A stretch of DNA of 64,000 nt. It comes from Piscicola geometra (taxonomy: Eukaryota; Annelida; Clitellata; Hirudinida; Piscicolidae). The stretch covers positions 1,595,991 to 1,659,990 of the forward strand of contig OX030969.1 in assembly GCA_943735955.1 (NCBI GenBank). Reading direction: 5' to 3'. The notes under the pieces were generated by a model. The model was not told the DNA's origin. It did not search any database and was given only the letters and a program-made list of their open reading frames with translations. Numbering within the stretch: the first letter of the stretch is position 1; the number at the start of each line of letters is the position of its first letter. Both the position numbers and the translations under genes were made by a program. This document shows, piece after piece, positions 10,887-23,202 of this stretch.

Positions 10887-11936
10887 CATGGGCGGCGATC
10901 CTGGGGGGGTCCTGGGGTCAGGACCCCCCCACTTTTTTTTAGTGGGGGGGTCCACCTTAATGTGGACCCCCCCACTTTTTTCAACAATTTTTTTTCTATA
11001 TCTATTTTGATATAAGCATAATCGTCAACCATGGAATAAAATTGTTTAATGCAGTAATAAATTGTGAGTATGTATGGGCAGCGATGCTATTGGGGTCCTG
11101 GGATCTATCTTAACTCTCAATTTTTCAAATAAAATAATTTCTCAACTCATATTTCAATACAAGCATGATCGTCAACCATAGCATAAAACAGAATTTTCTT
11201 CAGTAATATATTTTGTGTAGGCGTAGTTATGATAGCTGCCTGAAGCTAAATTATGATTTGCTTACTCAAATATTCTTTCACCTATTTTTTTTGTATTTAT
11301 GGATATAAATTAAGATATTATATTTTATAGAAATAATTTTCTGATTTTTCAATTTTCGCAAGCAGACATTCAACGACGCTTTTCAGAAAATATCGGTTCA
11401 TTTTTTGCAAGCAGGCAGATTTACACTTTTATAATAAAATCATTCATATTATATTACTTTTTTTGCATGGGTGACGATCTTGGGGAATTCTGAGGTCCAT
11501 CTTAATATCGGCCCTTTCAATTTTTTAGATGAATTTCAAAAGGCTTCAAACATAAAAAAAATTATTAAGGAACAAAGCTCTATGAGCTGTCTCAAATAAG
11601 CAAAATTAAAAAAGAAAAAAAATAATAAAATATTAATTCGATAATTGCGAATCGCGAAGCAAAAAAAGACGCTACCACAATATTCATCCAATATTATACA
11701 TGTATTGTACATATATGATTTATCCTATCTTGGGACTTTCAAGCTAAGCTGATTGCTAATAATAGTTTAGAGCATGCACTGCTTTCTAAATCTAAAAATA
11801 GAACAAACTACTTCCAAAGATTAAAACAGTTTATTAAAGTAGGGATGCTTTTCCGAAAAGACCGGTTCACTTTTTGCAAGCAGACGGATTTGAATTGTTT
11901 CTAAAATTTCGTTTATACTGTTTTATCTGTTTTATC

Positions 11937-14313
11937 ATGGATAAATATCTTACTAAAACGAAAAAAAATGTGTTTATGCACTGATTCCTTTGAACTCGAA
12001 CACGAGGTTACACTTTCAGTTCATCAGTTTTCAAGTTATGTAAGTAAGAAATAACTATAAAAAACTTTTTTTAAATTTTTTTAATATTTACTAATGTTTG
12101 AATACAGGGTAAATCAGAAACATCTAATTATCAAAGTAGCAGAAGTACTTCAGAAAAAGTTGAATGTTCAACTACAGCAGTCAACACACAGTCATCTACA
12201 AGTATTCAAGAAAATTTTGTTTTTGATGCTCCTAATCAGCCATTATCTGTAATGCATCTTTTCAAACAGGAAATACTTGTTGGAAAGAGAAAGAAAATTC
12301 TCACATTCCAATCGGCATGGTTTAAGCGCTTTCATTGGCTCCATGTAACCGAGATAAACAAAATTTTATGCTTCCATTGTTCAAAAGCTAAAAGCCTGTC
12401 TTTATTATCATTAACCACACAAAATGAAGACGCCTTCATAGACAATGGTTTTGTTAACTGGAAAAAAGCAATTGAAAAATTTGAAAAACATGAAAAATCA
12501 GCATGCCACTCTCACGCTGCATTCCAACTTCAACAATTGAAGAAACCGTCTATTTGTGCACAGCTTTCCAAGCAAAAGCTCACTGAGCAAGCAGGTAATC
12601 GTAGTTGTCTTTTGCAGCTTTTTTCCGTTATACGCTTTCTTGCACGCCAGGCTTTACCATTTCGAGGGCATATTGAAAATAATGACAATTATAATCAATT
12701 ACTGGCTTTGCTAGCTGAAAGACATAATAAACTAAAGTTTTGGTTAAATCAAACTACAAGTTTCATATCGCATGACTGCCAAAATGAAATGCTGATGCTT
12801 TTAGCTCATTTTATCGTTAAAAACATAGTGTGCACTGTTAATGCCGAATCATGCCAGTTTGGTGTTGTGGTTGACGGCACACAAGACTGCAATAAGTTAG
12901 AGCAGGAATCGATATGCATTCGTTTTGTTGATGAAGCTCTCAATGTTAATGAACAGTTTATTGGTTTATTCAGCCCACCAGACACGACCGGAAAAACATT
13001 ATCTGTTATAGTAAAAGATGTTCTGATCAGAATTATGCTACCTATAGAAAACCTCAGAGCACAGACTTATGACGGCGCTGCTAACATGAGCGGCCGATAC
13101 AATGGTTGTCAGGCTATTATCAGCAGTGAGCATCCGCTTGCATTGTTTTTCCACTGTTCTGCACACTGTGCAAATCTTGTTGCCTAGCATACAGCTGCCG
13201 CAAATCCCTTTGTGAGCAATTCACTTCAGTTTGTCCAAGAGTTAGGTGCCTTGTACAATCGTTCATGGAAGTTCAAGAAGCAATTTAGTGATGCTTTAGT
13301 GTCTCTTATAATTGACTTGCCTGATGAGCCACTGAATAAGAAGTATAGTATATAACTTCTTTGTCCTACAAGATGGCTGACCAGAGTATCTGCAGTGTCT
13401 TCTGTGTTTGGAATCATTAGCTTCTAATGGTACTGCTGATGAAACAGCTGTAAAGGCTCGAGGTCTTTTTTATCACCTTCAACAGGGCACTACTGCGCTG
13501 GCCCTCAAGGTAGTTGTTTTAGTGTTTTCACTTCTGGAACAGTTAAACAGATCGTTGCAATCAGCAAGTGCCACGGTCAGTGGAATGGTTGCAGCGACTG
13601 ATTCAGTTGTGCAAGAACTGCATCGCCTACGAGCAGATAAACAGTTTAACGCCATTTTCAGAGATGTCAACAGAATGGTTTTGGCCTATGATCTTGAGCC
13701 GATTGCTGTACCTCGGGTGCGAAAGCCGCCCCAAAAGTGTTGTGGGGTGAGCCCAGCTTATGTAGCAACAACACCCGAAGAGCATTATCGAGCAGCTTAT
13801 TACGCTGTTATAGACATTGCAATCATGCAACTCACAGAAAGGTTCAATCGAGATTGTCCTGGTTTGCGTTTATACTTGCAGCTGGAGAAAATGTGGCTAA
13901 CTGGTGAAGTGAACCATGATATTTGCAAGCAGTATCGTGAGTTAAATGCAAATAGTATTTGTTCACAGTTAGCTATGTTTAAAGACCAGAATGAATACAG
14001 AACTTTATCACAAGTGCAACAAATAATGTAAGCTATGATCCCGGAAGTCAGACATCTCTTTCCTCAGGTTGAAAGATTGATCAGGTTGATGCTTGTTTGT
14101 CCAACAACGTCCTGTACTGCAGAAAGATCTTTTAGTGCTTTGCGGCGTCTTAAGACTTGGTTGCGTGCAACTATGACACAGCCTCGCTTGAATTCACTGG
14201 CCGTTTGTCATGCACATCAGGATATACTTGACAGTATAGATTTAAAAAAGCTAGCAGAAGAATTTGCTAGTCGGTCAGACATTCGAAGGGGTCTTTTTGG
14301 AAATTGGAGTTAG
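11937..14313 (+). pseudogene. hAT-1 transposase, TTF zinc finger type, inactivated
   Basis: ATG at 11937 gives MDKYLTKTKKNV, typical of the N-terminus of this class, soon broken by a stop; an acceptor at about 12109 leads into a Ser-rich part. The 12252-13187 frame has the TTF-type zinc finger (AWFKRFHWL, ILCFHCSKA, FEKHEKSACHSHA), the catalytic region (GVVVDGTQD; QTYDGAANMSG) and FFHCSAHCANLVA, ending at a TAG where copy 2 reads CAG. 13408-14031 continues the helical insertion domain, and 14035-14313 is the C-terminal hAT dimerisation domain (CPTTSCTAERSFSALRRLKT). Joined, this covers the whole transposase, but at least three stops or frameshifts make it inactive. Confidence 0.88.
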
Positions 14314-14376
14314 CGAGCTGTGGGGAGAAGATAGGAGAACAGACAGAGAAGGTATTCTATGTTATCTGAATATACA

Positions 14377-14782
14377 CAGTGGGCCAAAAAAATTTCCCAA
14401 TGTATATTTGTTTATAAATTTGGCAAATTTAAATCTATTTGAACTTTTTTACAACTATTTGACTCAGAAATGAATGGAAAACAAGATGTTGTAACATTTA
14501 TTTAGATTCTTTTAATGTGCATTCTTTTCACCTAGTGAAACTAAAACAAGTGTGAAATTTGCGAAAACTGTATTATAAAACACAAACATATTTCGATATT
14601 TTCACATTTGTTTCAACTTCACAAGGTGAATGTATTACAGATTAAAAGGGTCAAAATAAATGTTTCTTAAATCTTGTTCTTTATTCATTTCTGAGTCAAA
14701 CTGTGAAAAAATTGAAAATCGCTTTACATTTGCCAAAGTTATATACAAATATATAGCGGTATGTTTTTTTTGACCCAGCGTG
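14377..14782. mobile_element. Tc1/mariner-like miniature element inside hAT-1
   Basis: Termini CACAGTGGGCCAAAAAAA and TTTTTTTTGACCCAGCGTG are inverted repeats flanked by TA on each side, the mariner target duplication. The 406-base interior has no coding capacity. The same left end occurs at the matching place in hAT-1 copy 2, so it inserted before the host element spread. Confidence 0.8.
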
Positions 14783-15684
14783 TATATTTATCTGTCTGTT
14801 TGACTGGCTAACCCAATAAAGTGTTTATTTATCGTTAGAGTTTCATTAACAAAAGGAATACAGATTTATGCCTGGTCTACCTAGTTAGTTATGCTACATA
14901 TTTATGTTATATTGATATTCTAATTTTTAGTGGCTTGACATTTATATATACTTCTATAATATGATGACTGTAAAAACAGATTGTCCGGACATTTAATTAT
15001 TATTCATTTATTGTTACATTTGACACTATTGAAAGGAATTTCACTATTTTATTGGAACATAGGCATATGGATACAAATCTGCGCACATTTTTTAAATAGT
15101 TGTTTTAATGTTATGCAAATTTATTTTTTTAGAAAAAGAACTGATAAATAGATTTTTCAAAATAATTAAAAGATTTGTGGAAACTTTTTTTTAGTCGTTC
15201 ATAAAATCATTGAAAAAAAAAGTAAATGAATGAAAAAACATAATAATAACATTAATTGAATCTATAAAACGCAGTGCAAAACTTTTTTTTTCTCAAATCG
15301 CTAAAAACTTTAAAAGAAAGTTAAATTTTTCTTCAAACTCGTGGACCGTGGTTATATTTTTAGAGTGGTGGTTTTGATATTAGTAGGGTTGATGGCTAGT
15401 TGTAATTGAATTTATATAGATTACCAATAATAAAAGCTATTAAAATCGTTTTTTTCTTCAAATCGCTTAAAGTGGCAAAAGAAAAATATTTTTTATTAAG
15501 TATCGAATATTTTTTAATGGTTGGCCATACAAATATTAGTAGTTGATACAAAAATAATTCGCAATACAGCAACCAATACTAAATAGTATCGCTGTCACTG
15601 AATTGGCCGATACCAGTTCTTTGATTCTAACCCTGAGGTGGACCCCCCCAAGATTTTCTACAGATCGCCGCCCCTGCTGACAAG

Positions 15685-16594
15685 CTAAATAGACCTTCAC
15701 ATGAATTTGTACTTGCAGGACATGACAAGTACTTTCTTGCCAGTTTCGCGAAAGCCGGATATGCCCTTCGTGTTGTTGCCGCCAAACAAGAGGACAGCTC
15801 TCAAAGCACACCTTAGATTCTGTTCTTTAACGTTTAATGATTGACTTAGTAATCAATTAAGTATCTTCATCTTTAGAATCTGAAGTTACATATGTTTGTA
15901 GTCTTTTGTTTGGTGAAGGCTGTAGTGTTTGAGGTTTTCTTCATTTCTTATAGTTTCTTCAACTTTTTCTTTTTTTTGAAAACATGTGAAATTTGTAAAT
16001 CGGGGGTCTAATGATTTGGCAACTCTTGACCATTAGATATTCTGATTATGCAGTTGCTACTCCAATTTGGGGAAACATTTTGTGTGTGAAACAAATGAAA
16101 TAAGCTGAGTCATCTTCTGAAGTGCATATTTCGGATGTAAAGTGACAAATTGCAAGTAAGAAAATTGAAAATTTCAAATATTTTTCACCTTCTAGGAGTT
16201 ATGTTGCAAATATTTATAAAATTAAAAGTTTTTTGATAAAATGCAATTTTTCCCATTCGTTTGTTGACAGTATTTAGTATTGCTTGGGTTCACTGGCTGA
16301 CAATATAACCACAACAGCAAAAAAAATGTTCCATTTAGTTGAGTTTAAATGCATTAAAACTTTTAAAGACGATAATTTTTTTTGAATGCGTTACTTTTTT
16401 TGAAAGCGTTATTTTTTTTATGCTTTAAAATATTTAACGGCCTGGAAAATGTTAACGGTCGTTAATTGATTAACGCGTTAATCGAAAGTTAACGTAGATT
16501 AAAGCACAGCTCTAATTTAAACGTTTCTCAACTGATTATCACTGTTAATTTTTGGGTGGGCCATTAGCTCTAAATATTGGGTGGCCATCTGACT
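15685..16594. other. Intergenic DNA without a supported gene
   Basis: AT-rich sequence with stops in all frames; no repeat or gene that I recognise. Confidence 0.4.
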
Positions 16595-17060
16595 CACTCT
16601 GCTCTGCCCCCATGGTCCAGAGATGACTATCAGGAGCTACTCCAGTTGTCGGTTCTGTTTCTTGGAGCAAAGATCAAAGCCTATATACACACTCGTTTTT
16701 ACACAGAGCTTGTTGGATGACCAAGATCCTCTTCTGTCTTGAAATATTCTTGATTCATTAAATATTTCAGCTGACTGATCAAGAATTGTCATCACTCGGT
16801 CACTTTAACACTTTCGTTCTCAAAGTTTACCTCAAAGCCTGGCTCACATGTGTGTATGTGGTCCATCTACCCAAAAAATGATCTGAAGCTTCTTCGTCAG
16901 TTGAAAAGCTACAAGTAGATTCACCAAGCTGTAGGTGAGGCTGCAATCAAGTTTTTCAGTTGACACCTGTGATATTTAAATAAAGTTACAGCTCTTGTTA
17001 AGACCACAGAAGATCGTCCTCGTCGCCTTATCTTCCACCCTCCTCTACTTCAAAGAAGGC
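16595..17060 (+). pseudogene. Decayed coding block repeated at 60.66 kb
   Basis: Translation gives DDYQELLQLSVLFLGA, then YIHTRFYTELVG, and later a piece with NDLKLLRQLKSYK and KFFSxHLWYL, broken by several stops. The same block, with other mutations, is at 60660-61010. It reminds me of uncharacterised proteins widely repeated in invertebrate genomes and thought to be transposon-encoded; I cannot name the family. Confidence 0.5.
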
Positions 17061-17837
17061 TGTGTGACATTGTGTCGGAAAACACATAGAACCTATTTAT
17101 AGCATTAAAAATACCTAAAAGATTCCTTGAAAAGTCTTTATACATGGCTATAATACAAGCGGTGTGTTGACTAACCAAGAAGATCAAAAACAATTCTTGC
17201 TCCAAGTTGAAGAAAAACACCGATTTGAGTATCCGAACTCTAACAAATCTCAATTTGATGATGCTTTGTAGAAAAATAAAAAAAACATTTTTTAATGAAT
17301 AACTTGAATAATGTTACTTCAGTTTAAAAAAATTTTTTTTTATAAATTCAAACTTGTTATCTTTTTCTTAAACTGTATTTGAGTATCAAAAAGAGGAAGA
17401 ATAGTTCTTGAATAATTTAAGTATTGCGAAACTTTCTTGGCTTTGCGCTAGTGGTAAACATTGAAGTAACCACTTAAGACTTCACAAAAATGTTTACTTT
17501 AAAACATTAAACAGAGGTTTAAAGATCAAAATGTCTCTTTTAATTGGCACCCAGCTTTATATGTTATCGACAATGCGTAGAATTAGGCATCGACGGAATG
17601 CTTAACTTATTGAGGCAATCCATGGAATACCTAATTCGATCAGGCAATCCATGGAATAAATCGTTTCTTGTGATTTTGTTTTTTATAGTTTTTTTCAGTT
17701 TAATAGTTTATTGAAAAAAGTTGAAGATGAACGAAATTTATTTCATAAATAAAGTTTTTGTATTCAAAAGTAAAGTTTTATAATGCTGGAAGCAACTGGC
17801 TCAAGGTGTTGTCTTCCCCAAAAATCCGCTTCACCTC
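17061..17837. other. Intergenic DNA without a supported gene
   Basis: AT-rich; a short direct repeat (AGGCAATCCATGGAATA) occurs at about 17610-17660. No gene seen. Confidence 0.4.
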
Positions 17838-17942
17838 TTTCCCTTGATAGCGATGATGATGATGGTGGTGATGATGATGATGTTGATGATGATGATGTTG
17901 ATGATGTTTATGAGAATGATGATGATGGTGATGATGATGATT
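17838..17942 (+). repeat. Interrupted (GAT)n microsatellite
   Basis: GATGATGATGGTGGTGAT-like triplets run for about 100 bases. Such tracts follow the RTE-like LINE tails elsewhere in the window, but no LINE sequence precedes this one that I can see. Confidence 0.85.
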
Positions 17943-18085
17943 GAACCTCGCATGGTTGATTCTGTCTATATTGAGTAGAATTTAACCGTCAGTGCTATGC
18001 TGTGGTAGGAATTATGATGATCATAACAACAACGATAATAATGATAATAGTAATTATACTGAAATTGAGCAAAAACGACTAATAA

Positions 18086-18997
18086 TGTGCTTTTTATTAT
18101 ATCCTCTATAATTTCCTCTCATTCTCTCAACTCCCTATCCTATGCTGACGTTTCGCAGTTATATGTCAGCTTCAATATATAATCTTATAATACTGTTATG
18201 TCATCTATTTCATCATGTCTATTATCTATTGAAAACTGGTCTAGCTCAATGTCTATAAAATTAAATCCACTAAAATTTTAACTTATATTTTTTGATAAAA
18301 AGGGGAAACTAATTAATGGTCCATGTAATTTTTCCACTCATACTATAGTTCCATCTAATCATATTCGTAGCTTAGGATTTGTTTTTGACTCAAAATTAAC
18401 CTTATCAAACCAAATTCTATCAGTTACTAATTATTGCAAATTTCATCTCAGACGTATTAGAAACTTATTAACTTACTTAGATGACCCTTCATTGAAGATG
18501 TTAGTCTTTGCACTTGTTTTATCTCGAATTGACTATTGTAATTCACTCTATTATATTTTACTGAAAGTACTTTAAAACCATTAAATAAATTATTTAATTC
18601 TGCAGCTAGAGTCGTTAGCGGTACTCCTATTTATCACCAGCGGGTTGGCTTAGATGGTAAGTCGTTAGACCTGCAACTTAAAGGTCGTCAGTTCAAATCC
18701 CTGTACAGCCAACCGTGAGCTATCATATACCTAATGTATATGATGCGGTGTTTCACGACTTGTGTCGTGTGAGTGGCGCTTCAGTTGCGTGCCCGGGCGC
18801 TATACAAAACTGACATTTATTTTTATTTATTATATTACACACTCTCTCGTCTTATTACATTGGCTACCCTTCAAATTAAGACTCATATTTAAAATCTTTG
18901 TTTTTATGTTTAAATTAAAAAACTCCCAGTATCCCTTGTATACCTCAAATTAATATCTCACCCTTATAGATGTAATTTAAGATCATCCACTCAAAAC
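18086..18997 (+). mobile_element. CR1/L2-like LINE, C-terminal part of the reverse transcriptase
   Basis: Translation gives SSHSLNSLSYAD at the catalytic YxDD motif (second Asp position mutated to Val), then SSISSCLLSIENWSSSMS and LNPLKF, matching the better copy at 55.9-57.0 kb. A SINE interrupts it at about 18637-18830, and hAT-1 copy 2 splits off its 3' end, which resumes at 22856. It is 5'-truncated and inactive. Confidence 0.82.
18637..18830 (+). mobile_element. tRNA-derived SINE
   Basis: The head (18643-18713) folds like a tRNA: a perfect seven-pair acceptor stem GGTTGGC/GCCAACC, box A-like GGCTTAGATGGTAAG, an anticodon-arm stem GACCT/AGGTC, and a box B-like GTTCAAATCCC. A tRNA-unrelated body follows (CGGTGTTTCACGACTTGTG...) and ends in a T-rich tail. 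It sits in the middle of an L2 LINE whose sequence resumes right after. The long tail and degenerate T stem argue against a functional tRNA gene. Confidence 0.8.
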
Positions 18998-19709
18998 CAT
19001 AGGCGGCGATCCTGGGGGGGTCCTGTGGTCAGGACCTTAATAGAGACCCCCCCATTTTTTTTCCTTTTTGTATTCAAAAATTTATATTTGGATACGAGCA
19101 AAATCGTCAACCATGGCATAAAAGTAACTTTTTATACAGTAATACATTGTGAGTATGTGTAGTTATAGTGATAGCTGCCTAAAACAAAAATATTCTTTGC
19201 TTACTTAAATACTCCTTTACCTACTTTTTTTTTTATCACTATGGCGTAAGCGGGAATCCTGAGGGGGTCCTGGGGTCCATCTTTACAAGGACCCCCTCAC
19301 TCTTTTAAAAATACACATTTCTCAACTCATTTTGATACGAGCCTAATCGTCAACCATGGGATAAAAAATTCTAATACAGTAATACATTGTGAGTATGTAT
19401 GGGCAGCGATGCTAGTGGGGTCATGGGGTCCATCTTAACATGGACACCCCTCAGTTTTTCAAATACAATAATTTCTAAACTCCTATCTTAATACAAGAAT
19501 AATTGTCAACCATAGCATAAAACAGAATTTTTATTCAGTTCACTTTATGCAAGCAGACAGATTTACATTTTTATTAAAAAAATCATTCATATTGTGCTAC
19601 TTATTTTGCATGGACGATATTCATAGGGGGGTTCTGAGGTCCACTTCAATATCTACCCTCTCAATTTTTTAGATGAACCAAAGTTAATGAATTTCAAAAG
19701 GCTTCGAAC

Positions 19710-22345
19710 ATTAACTAAAGTTTTGGTTAAATCAAACTACAAGTTTTATATCGCATAACTGCCAAAAAGAAATGCAGATGCTTTTAGCTCATTCTATCGT
19801 TAAAAACATAGTGTGCACTGTTTTTGCCGAATCATGCCAGCTTGGTGTTGTGGTTGACGGCACACAAGACTGAAATGGGTTAGAGCAGGAATCGATATGC
19901 ATTCGTTTTGTTGATGAAACTCTGAATGTTAATGAACAGTTTATTGGTTTATTCAGCCCACTAGACACGATCGGAAAAACATTATCTGCTGTAGTAAAAG
20001 ATTTTCAGATCAGAATTATGCTACCTATAAAAAAACTAAGAGCTCAGACTTATGACGGCGCTGCTAACATGAACGGCCGATATAATGGTTGTCAAGCTAT
20101 TATCAGCAGTGAGCATCCGCTTGCATTGTTTTTTCACTGTTCTGCACACTACGCAAATCTGTTTGCCCAGCACACAACTGCCGCAAATCCCTTTGTGAGC
20201 AATTCACTTAACTTCAGTTTGTCCAAGAGCTAGGTGCTTTTTACAATCGTTCAGGGAAGGTCAAGAAGCAGTTAAGTGATGCTTTAGTGTCTCTTATAAT
20301 TAGAGACCGAAATTCGGTTCGGTTTCGGTTTCGGCGCGTAAATTGCCAATTTTCTTAGTTTCGGCAATTTTTCGGTTTCGGCTTAAATAACTTTGTAATT
20401 TCGGCTCAATTTCGGTTTCGGTCGAAATGGATCTCATATTTACCGAAAAACCAAAATTTTTATTTGTTTATGTAGTTTATCTGATATATCTGTATCTTCA
20501 ATTGAACTATTAAGCTTGGATTCGCTTCTCTATTAGATATCTATTAGTTATCTTGGTTGATTGATTTATGGGTGTCATCAGACTAATTATTCGAATAACA
20601 TTTTCAAGCATCTGGAACAACAATCATGTATTTGAAATTTAAGTAAATTGGGATACGTTCAATGATGATATTTAACAAAACTTTTTTAAGCAAATTCTAT
20701 TTTTTTAAACATTTGTTTAAAAAATGTTATTGTCAAGAGTAAGTATCTGTATATCCTCAATCGAACTCGAATTATTAAGTTTGGGTTCGATTCTCATCTC
20801 TATTAGATACCTTTTAGATATCGTGGCTAATTGATTTATGGGTGACATAAGACTAATTGTTCGAATAACATATACAAGCAATTGGAATTCTAGATATCCA
20901 TTCTTTGAAAAACACTATATATAAGTCGAACGAATGAGAAGATTTGGCTTAGCTTAATTAATTCAAAAATAAATTGTGAGAATGTCGTTGAATCCTATTT
21001 GGAAGTTTTTTTACAAAATGTCATTCTGACCAAAGCAAAGGCTGTCAACAAAAAATTTTGGTTGAAAAACTTTTATTTTTTTGCTTAAAATATACGCTTG
21101 TTTGGATTTACTTATTAAACTGGCATTTTCATTAATAAATACTATTTTTTCATTTTTAATAAAAGTTGGAAAAAATTTCGGTTTCGGCCGAAAATATGAT
21201 TAGAATTTCGGTTTAATTTCAGTTTCGGCCGAAAATTGATATTCAATTTCGGCTTAATTTCGGTTTCGGCCGAAAATGGGATTTTAATTTCGGTCTAATT
21301 TCGGTTTCGGCCGAAATAAAAAAAAAATCTGTTTCGGTCGGTCTCTACTTATAATTGACTTTCCTGATGAGCCACTGAATAAAAAGTATAGAATAAAACT
21401 TCTTTGTTCTACTACAAGATGGCTGACCAGAGTATCTACAGTGTCTTCTGTGCTTGAACATTATGAAGTGGTACTTGTTAGCCTAGAGTCATTTGCTTCC
21501 ATTGGTACTGATGATGAAACAGCTGTGAAGGCTTAAGGCCTTTTTTCACCAGGGCACTACTGCACTGGCCCTCAAGGTAGTTGTTTGGTGTTTTCACTTC
21601 TGGAACAGTTAAACAAGTCGTTGCAATTAGCAAGTGCCACTATCAGTGGAATGATTGCAGCAACTGATTCAGTTGTGCAAGAATTGCGTCGCCTACGATC
21701 AGATGAACAGTTTAATACCATTTTCAGAGATGTCAACAGTATGGTTTTGTCATATGATCTCGAGCCGATTGCTGTATCTCGGGTGCAAAAGCCAACACAA
21801 AAGTATTGTGGGCTGGGCCCAACTTATGTAGCAACAAAACAGAGAAACATTATCGAGCAGCATATTACGCTGTCATAAACATTGCAATTATGCAACTCAC
21901 AAAAAGGCTCAATCGAGATTCTCCTGTTTTGCGTTCATACTTGCAGCTGGAGACAATGTTGCTAACTGGTGAAGTGAACCATGATATTTGCAAGGAGTAT
22001 CGTGAGTTATATGATACTGGTCTTTGTTCACAGTTAACTATGTTCAAACACCAGAATGAACTTTAGCACAAACGCAAAAATTAATTCAAGCTATGATCAT
22101 GGAAGTCAGACATCTGTTTCCTTAGGTTGAAAGATTGATCAGGTTGATGCTTGTGTGTCCAAAACGTCATGTACTGCAGAAAGATCTTTTAGTGTTTTGC
22201 GGCATCTTAAGACTTAGATGCGTGCACCTATGACACAACCTCGCTTGAATTCACTGGCCGTTTGTCATGCACATCTTATACTTGACAGTCTGGATTTAAA
22301 AAGGCTAGCAGAAGAATTTGCTAGTAAGTCAGACATACGAAGGGG
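19710..22345 (+). pseudogene. hAT-1 transposase, copy 2, inactivated
   Basis: The homology starts in the middle of the transposase (LKFWLNQTTSF region), so the zinc finger is lost. The catalytic stretch AQTYDGAANMNGRYNG is kept at about 20040-20085, and FFHCSAHYANLFA follows at 20130. The frame is then interrupted by another transposon and by frameshifts, resuming at 21360 and reaching a damaged dimerisation domain (MTQPRLNSLAVCHAH at about 22230). It cannot encode an active enzyme. Confidence 0.85.
20301..21347. mobile_element. Non-autonomous hAT-like element, TAGAGACCGA termini
   Basis: Ends TAGAGACCGA and TCGGTCTCTA are perfect inverted repeats, and CTTATAAT is repeated exactly on both sides (20293-20300, 21348-21355). 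Subterminal regions are dense in TTTCGGTTTCGGC motifs, in both orientations. The hAT-1 coding sequence continues on both sides, so the insertion is precise. No protein is encoded. Confidence 0.93.
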
Positions 22346-22427
22346 TCTTTTAGGAAATTGGAGTAACCGAGCTGTGGGGAGAGAGCAGGAGGACGGCAGA
22401 GAGGGTATTTTAAGTTATCTAAATATA

Positions 22428-22556
22428 CACTGTGGGCCAAAAAAAATGTCCCAATGTATATTTGTTTATAACTTTCGCAAATTTAAATCTAGTTGTAATT
22501 TTTTACAACTATTTGACTCAGAAATGAATGGAAAACAAGATGTTATAAAAAAAATT
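22428..22556. mobile_element. Truncated mariner-like miniature element
   Basis: It starts CACTGTGGGCCAAAAAAA at the same hAT-1 position as the complete one in copy 1 and breaks off after about 130 bases. Confidence 0.7.
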
Positions 22557-22855
22557 TATGGGTTGATGGCTAGCTGTAATTGAATTTATACAGAAGACAA
22601 ATAATAAAAGGTACTAAAATCGCTATTGTTCTTCTTCAATATCGCTCATAGTGGCACTAGAAAAGTATTTTTATTGAGTATAAAACTTTTTTTAAAGTTT
22701 TTGGTGATACAAATATTAGTAGTTGATACAACATAATTTGCACTACAGCAAACAATACTAAATAGTATCGCTTGTACTGTATATGTCGATACCGGTTCTT
22801 TGATTCCAACCCTGGGGAGGACCCCCACAAGATTTTCCGCAGATCGTCGCCCCTG

Positions 22856-23018
22856 GTCATTACCTCTCTATTTAACTACTTTTAATTCATTATTTACGTT
22901 TCGTAAGGATCTGAAGACATATCTTTTTTTATAAATATTTACAAGCGCTTTTGAATTTGATGAAAGAGCGCTATAGAAATTTATTTGATTGATTGATTGA
23001 TTTAGTAGAAATACAGAT
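22856..23018 (+). mobile_element. 3' end of the interrupted L2-like LINE
   Basis: Matches 56862-56990: AAGGATCTGAAGACATATCT, then AGAGCGCTATAGAAAT and a short (GATT)n tail, the standard 3' end of this LINE here. Confidence 0.85.
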
Positions 23019-23202
23019 AATAAAAACTAATAATAATAATAAGAATGATACTGATGATAATAATACTAAAAAAACAGTAATAAAATTTTAAATGATAAAG
23101 AATAAAATTAATAATAATATAGAACTCTTCAATGTGGTCAAACTGGTGAGGAGTTCTCAGGGCAGAATCATAATTTGTGAAATTATTAATATTGTTATAA
23201 AG

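Larger units (their letters stand above)
10887..15676 (+). mobile_element. Complete TTF/ZMYM1-type hAT transposon (hAT-1, copy 1)
   Basis: The ends are CATGGGCGGCGATC and GATCGCCGCCCCTG, inverted repeats of one another. The 8-base sequence CTGACAAG is repeated perfectly at 10879-10886 and 15677-15684, the hallmark of hAT insertion. Length is 4790 bases. It contains a mutated transposase gene and a mariner-like miniature element (14377-14782). G/C-rich tracts (GGGGGGGTCC) follow each terminus. A second copy occurs at 18998-22855. Confidence 0.93.
18998..22855 (+). mobile_element. hAT-1 transposon, copy 2
   Basis: Begins CATAGGCGGCGATCC and ends GATCGTCGCCCCTG, as in copy 1. It lies within an L2 LINE, but the two LINE flanks do not share a target repeat and about 80 bases of LINE are missing between them, so insertion was followed by deletion or rearrangement. 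The 5' third is shortened relative to copy 1. It carries a younger element (20301-21347). Confidence 0.85.

Noticed and set aside
17838..17942. (GAT)n tract as the tail of an RTE-like LINE
   Set aside because: The sequence before it does not match the LINE 3' end seen at 23203 and 32600, so it is listed only as a microsatellite.
18643..18713. Functional tRNA gene
   Set aside because: The acceptor stem is perfect, but the T stem is degenerate, the anticodon loop is oversized, and a SINE body follows inside a LINE.
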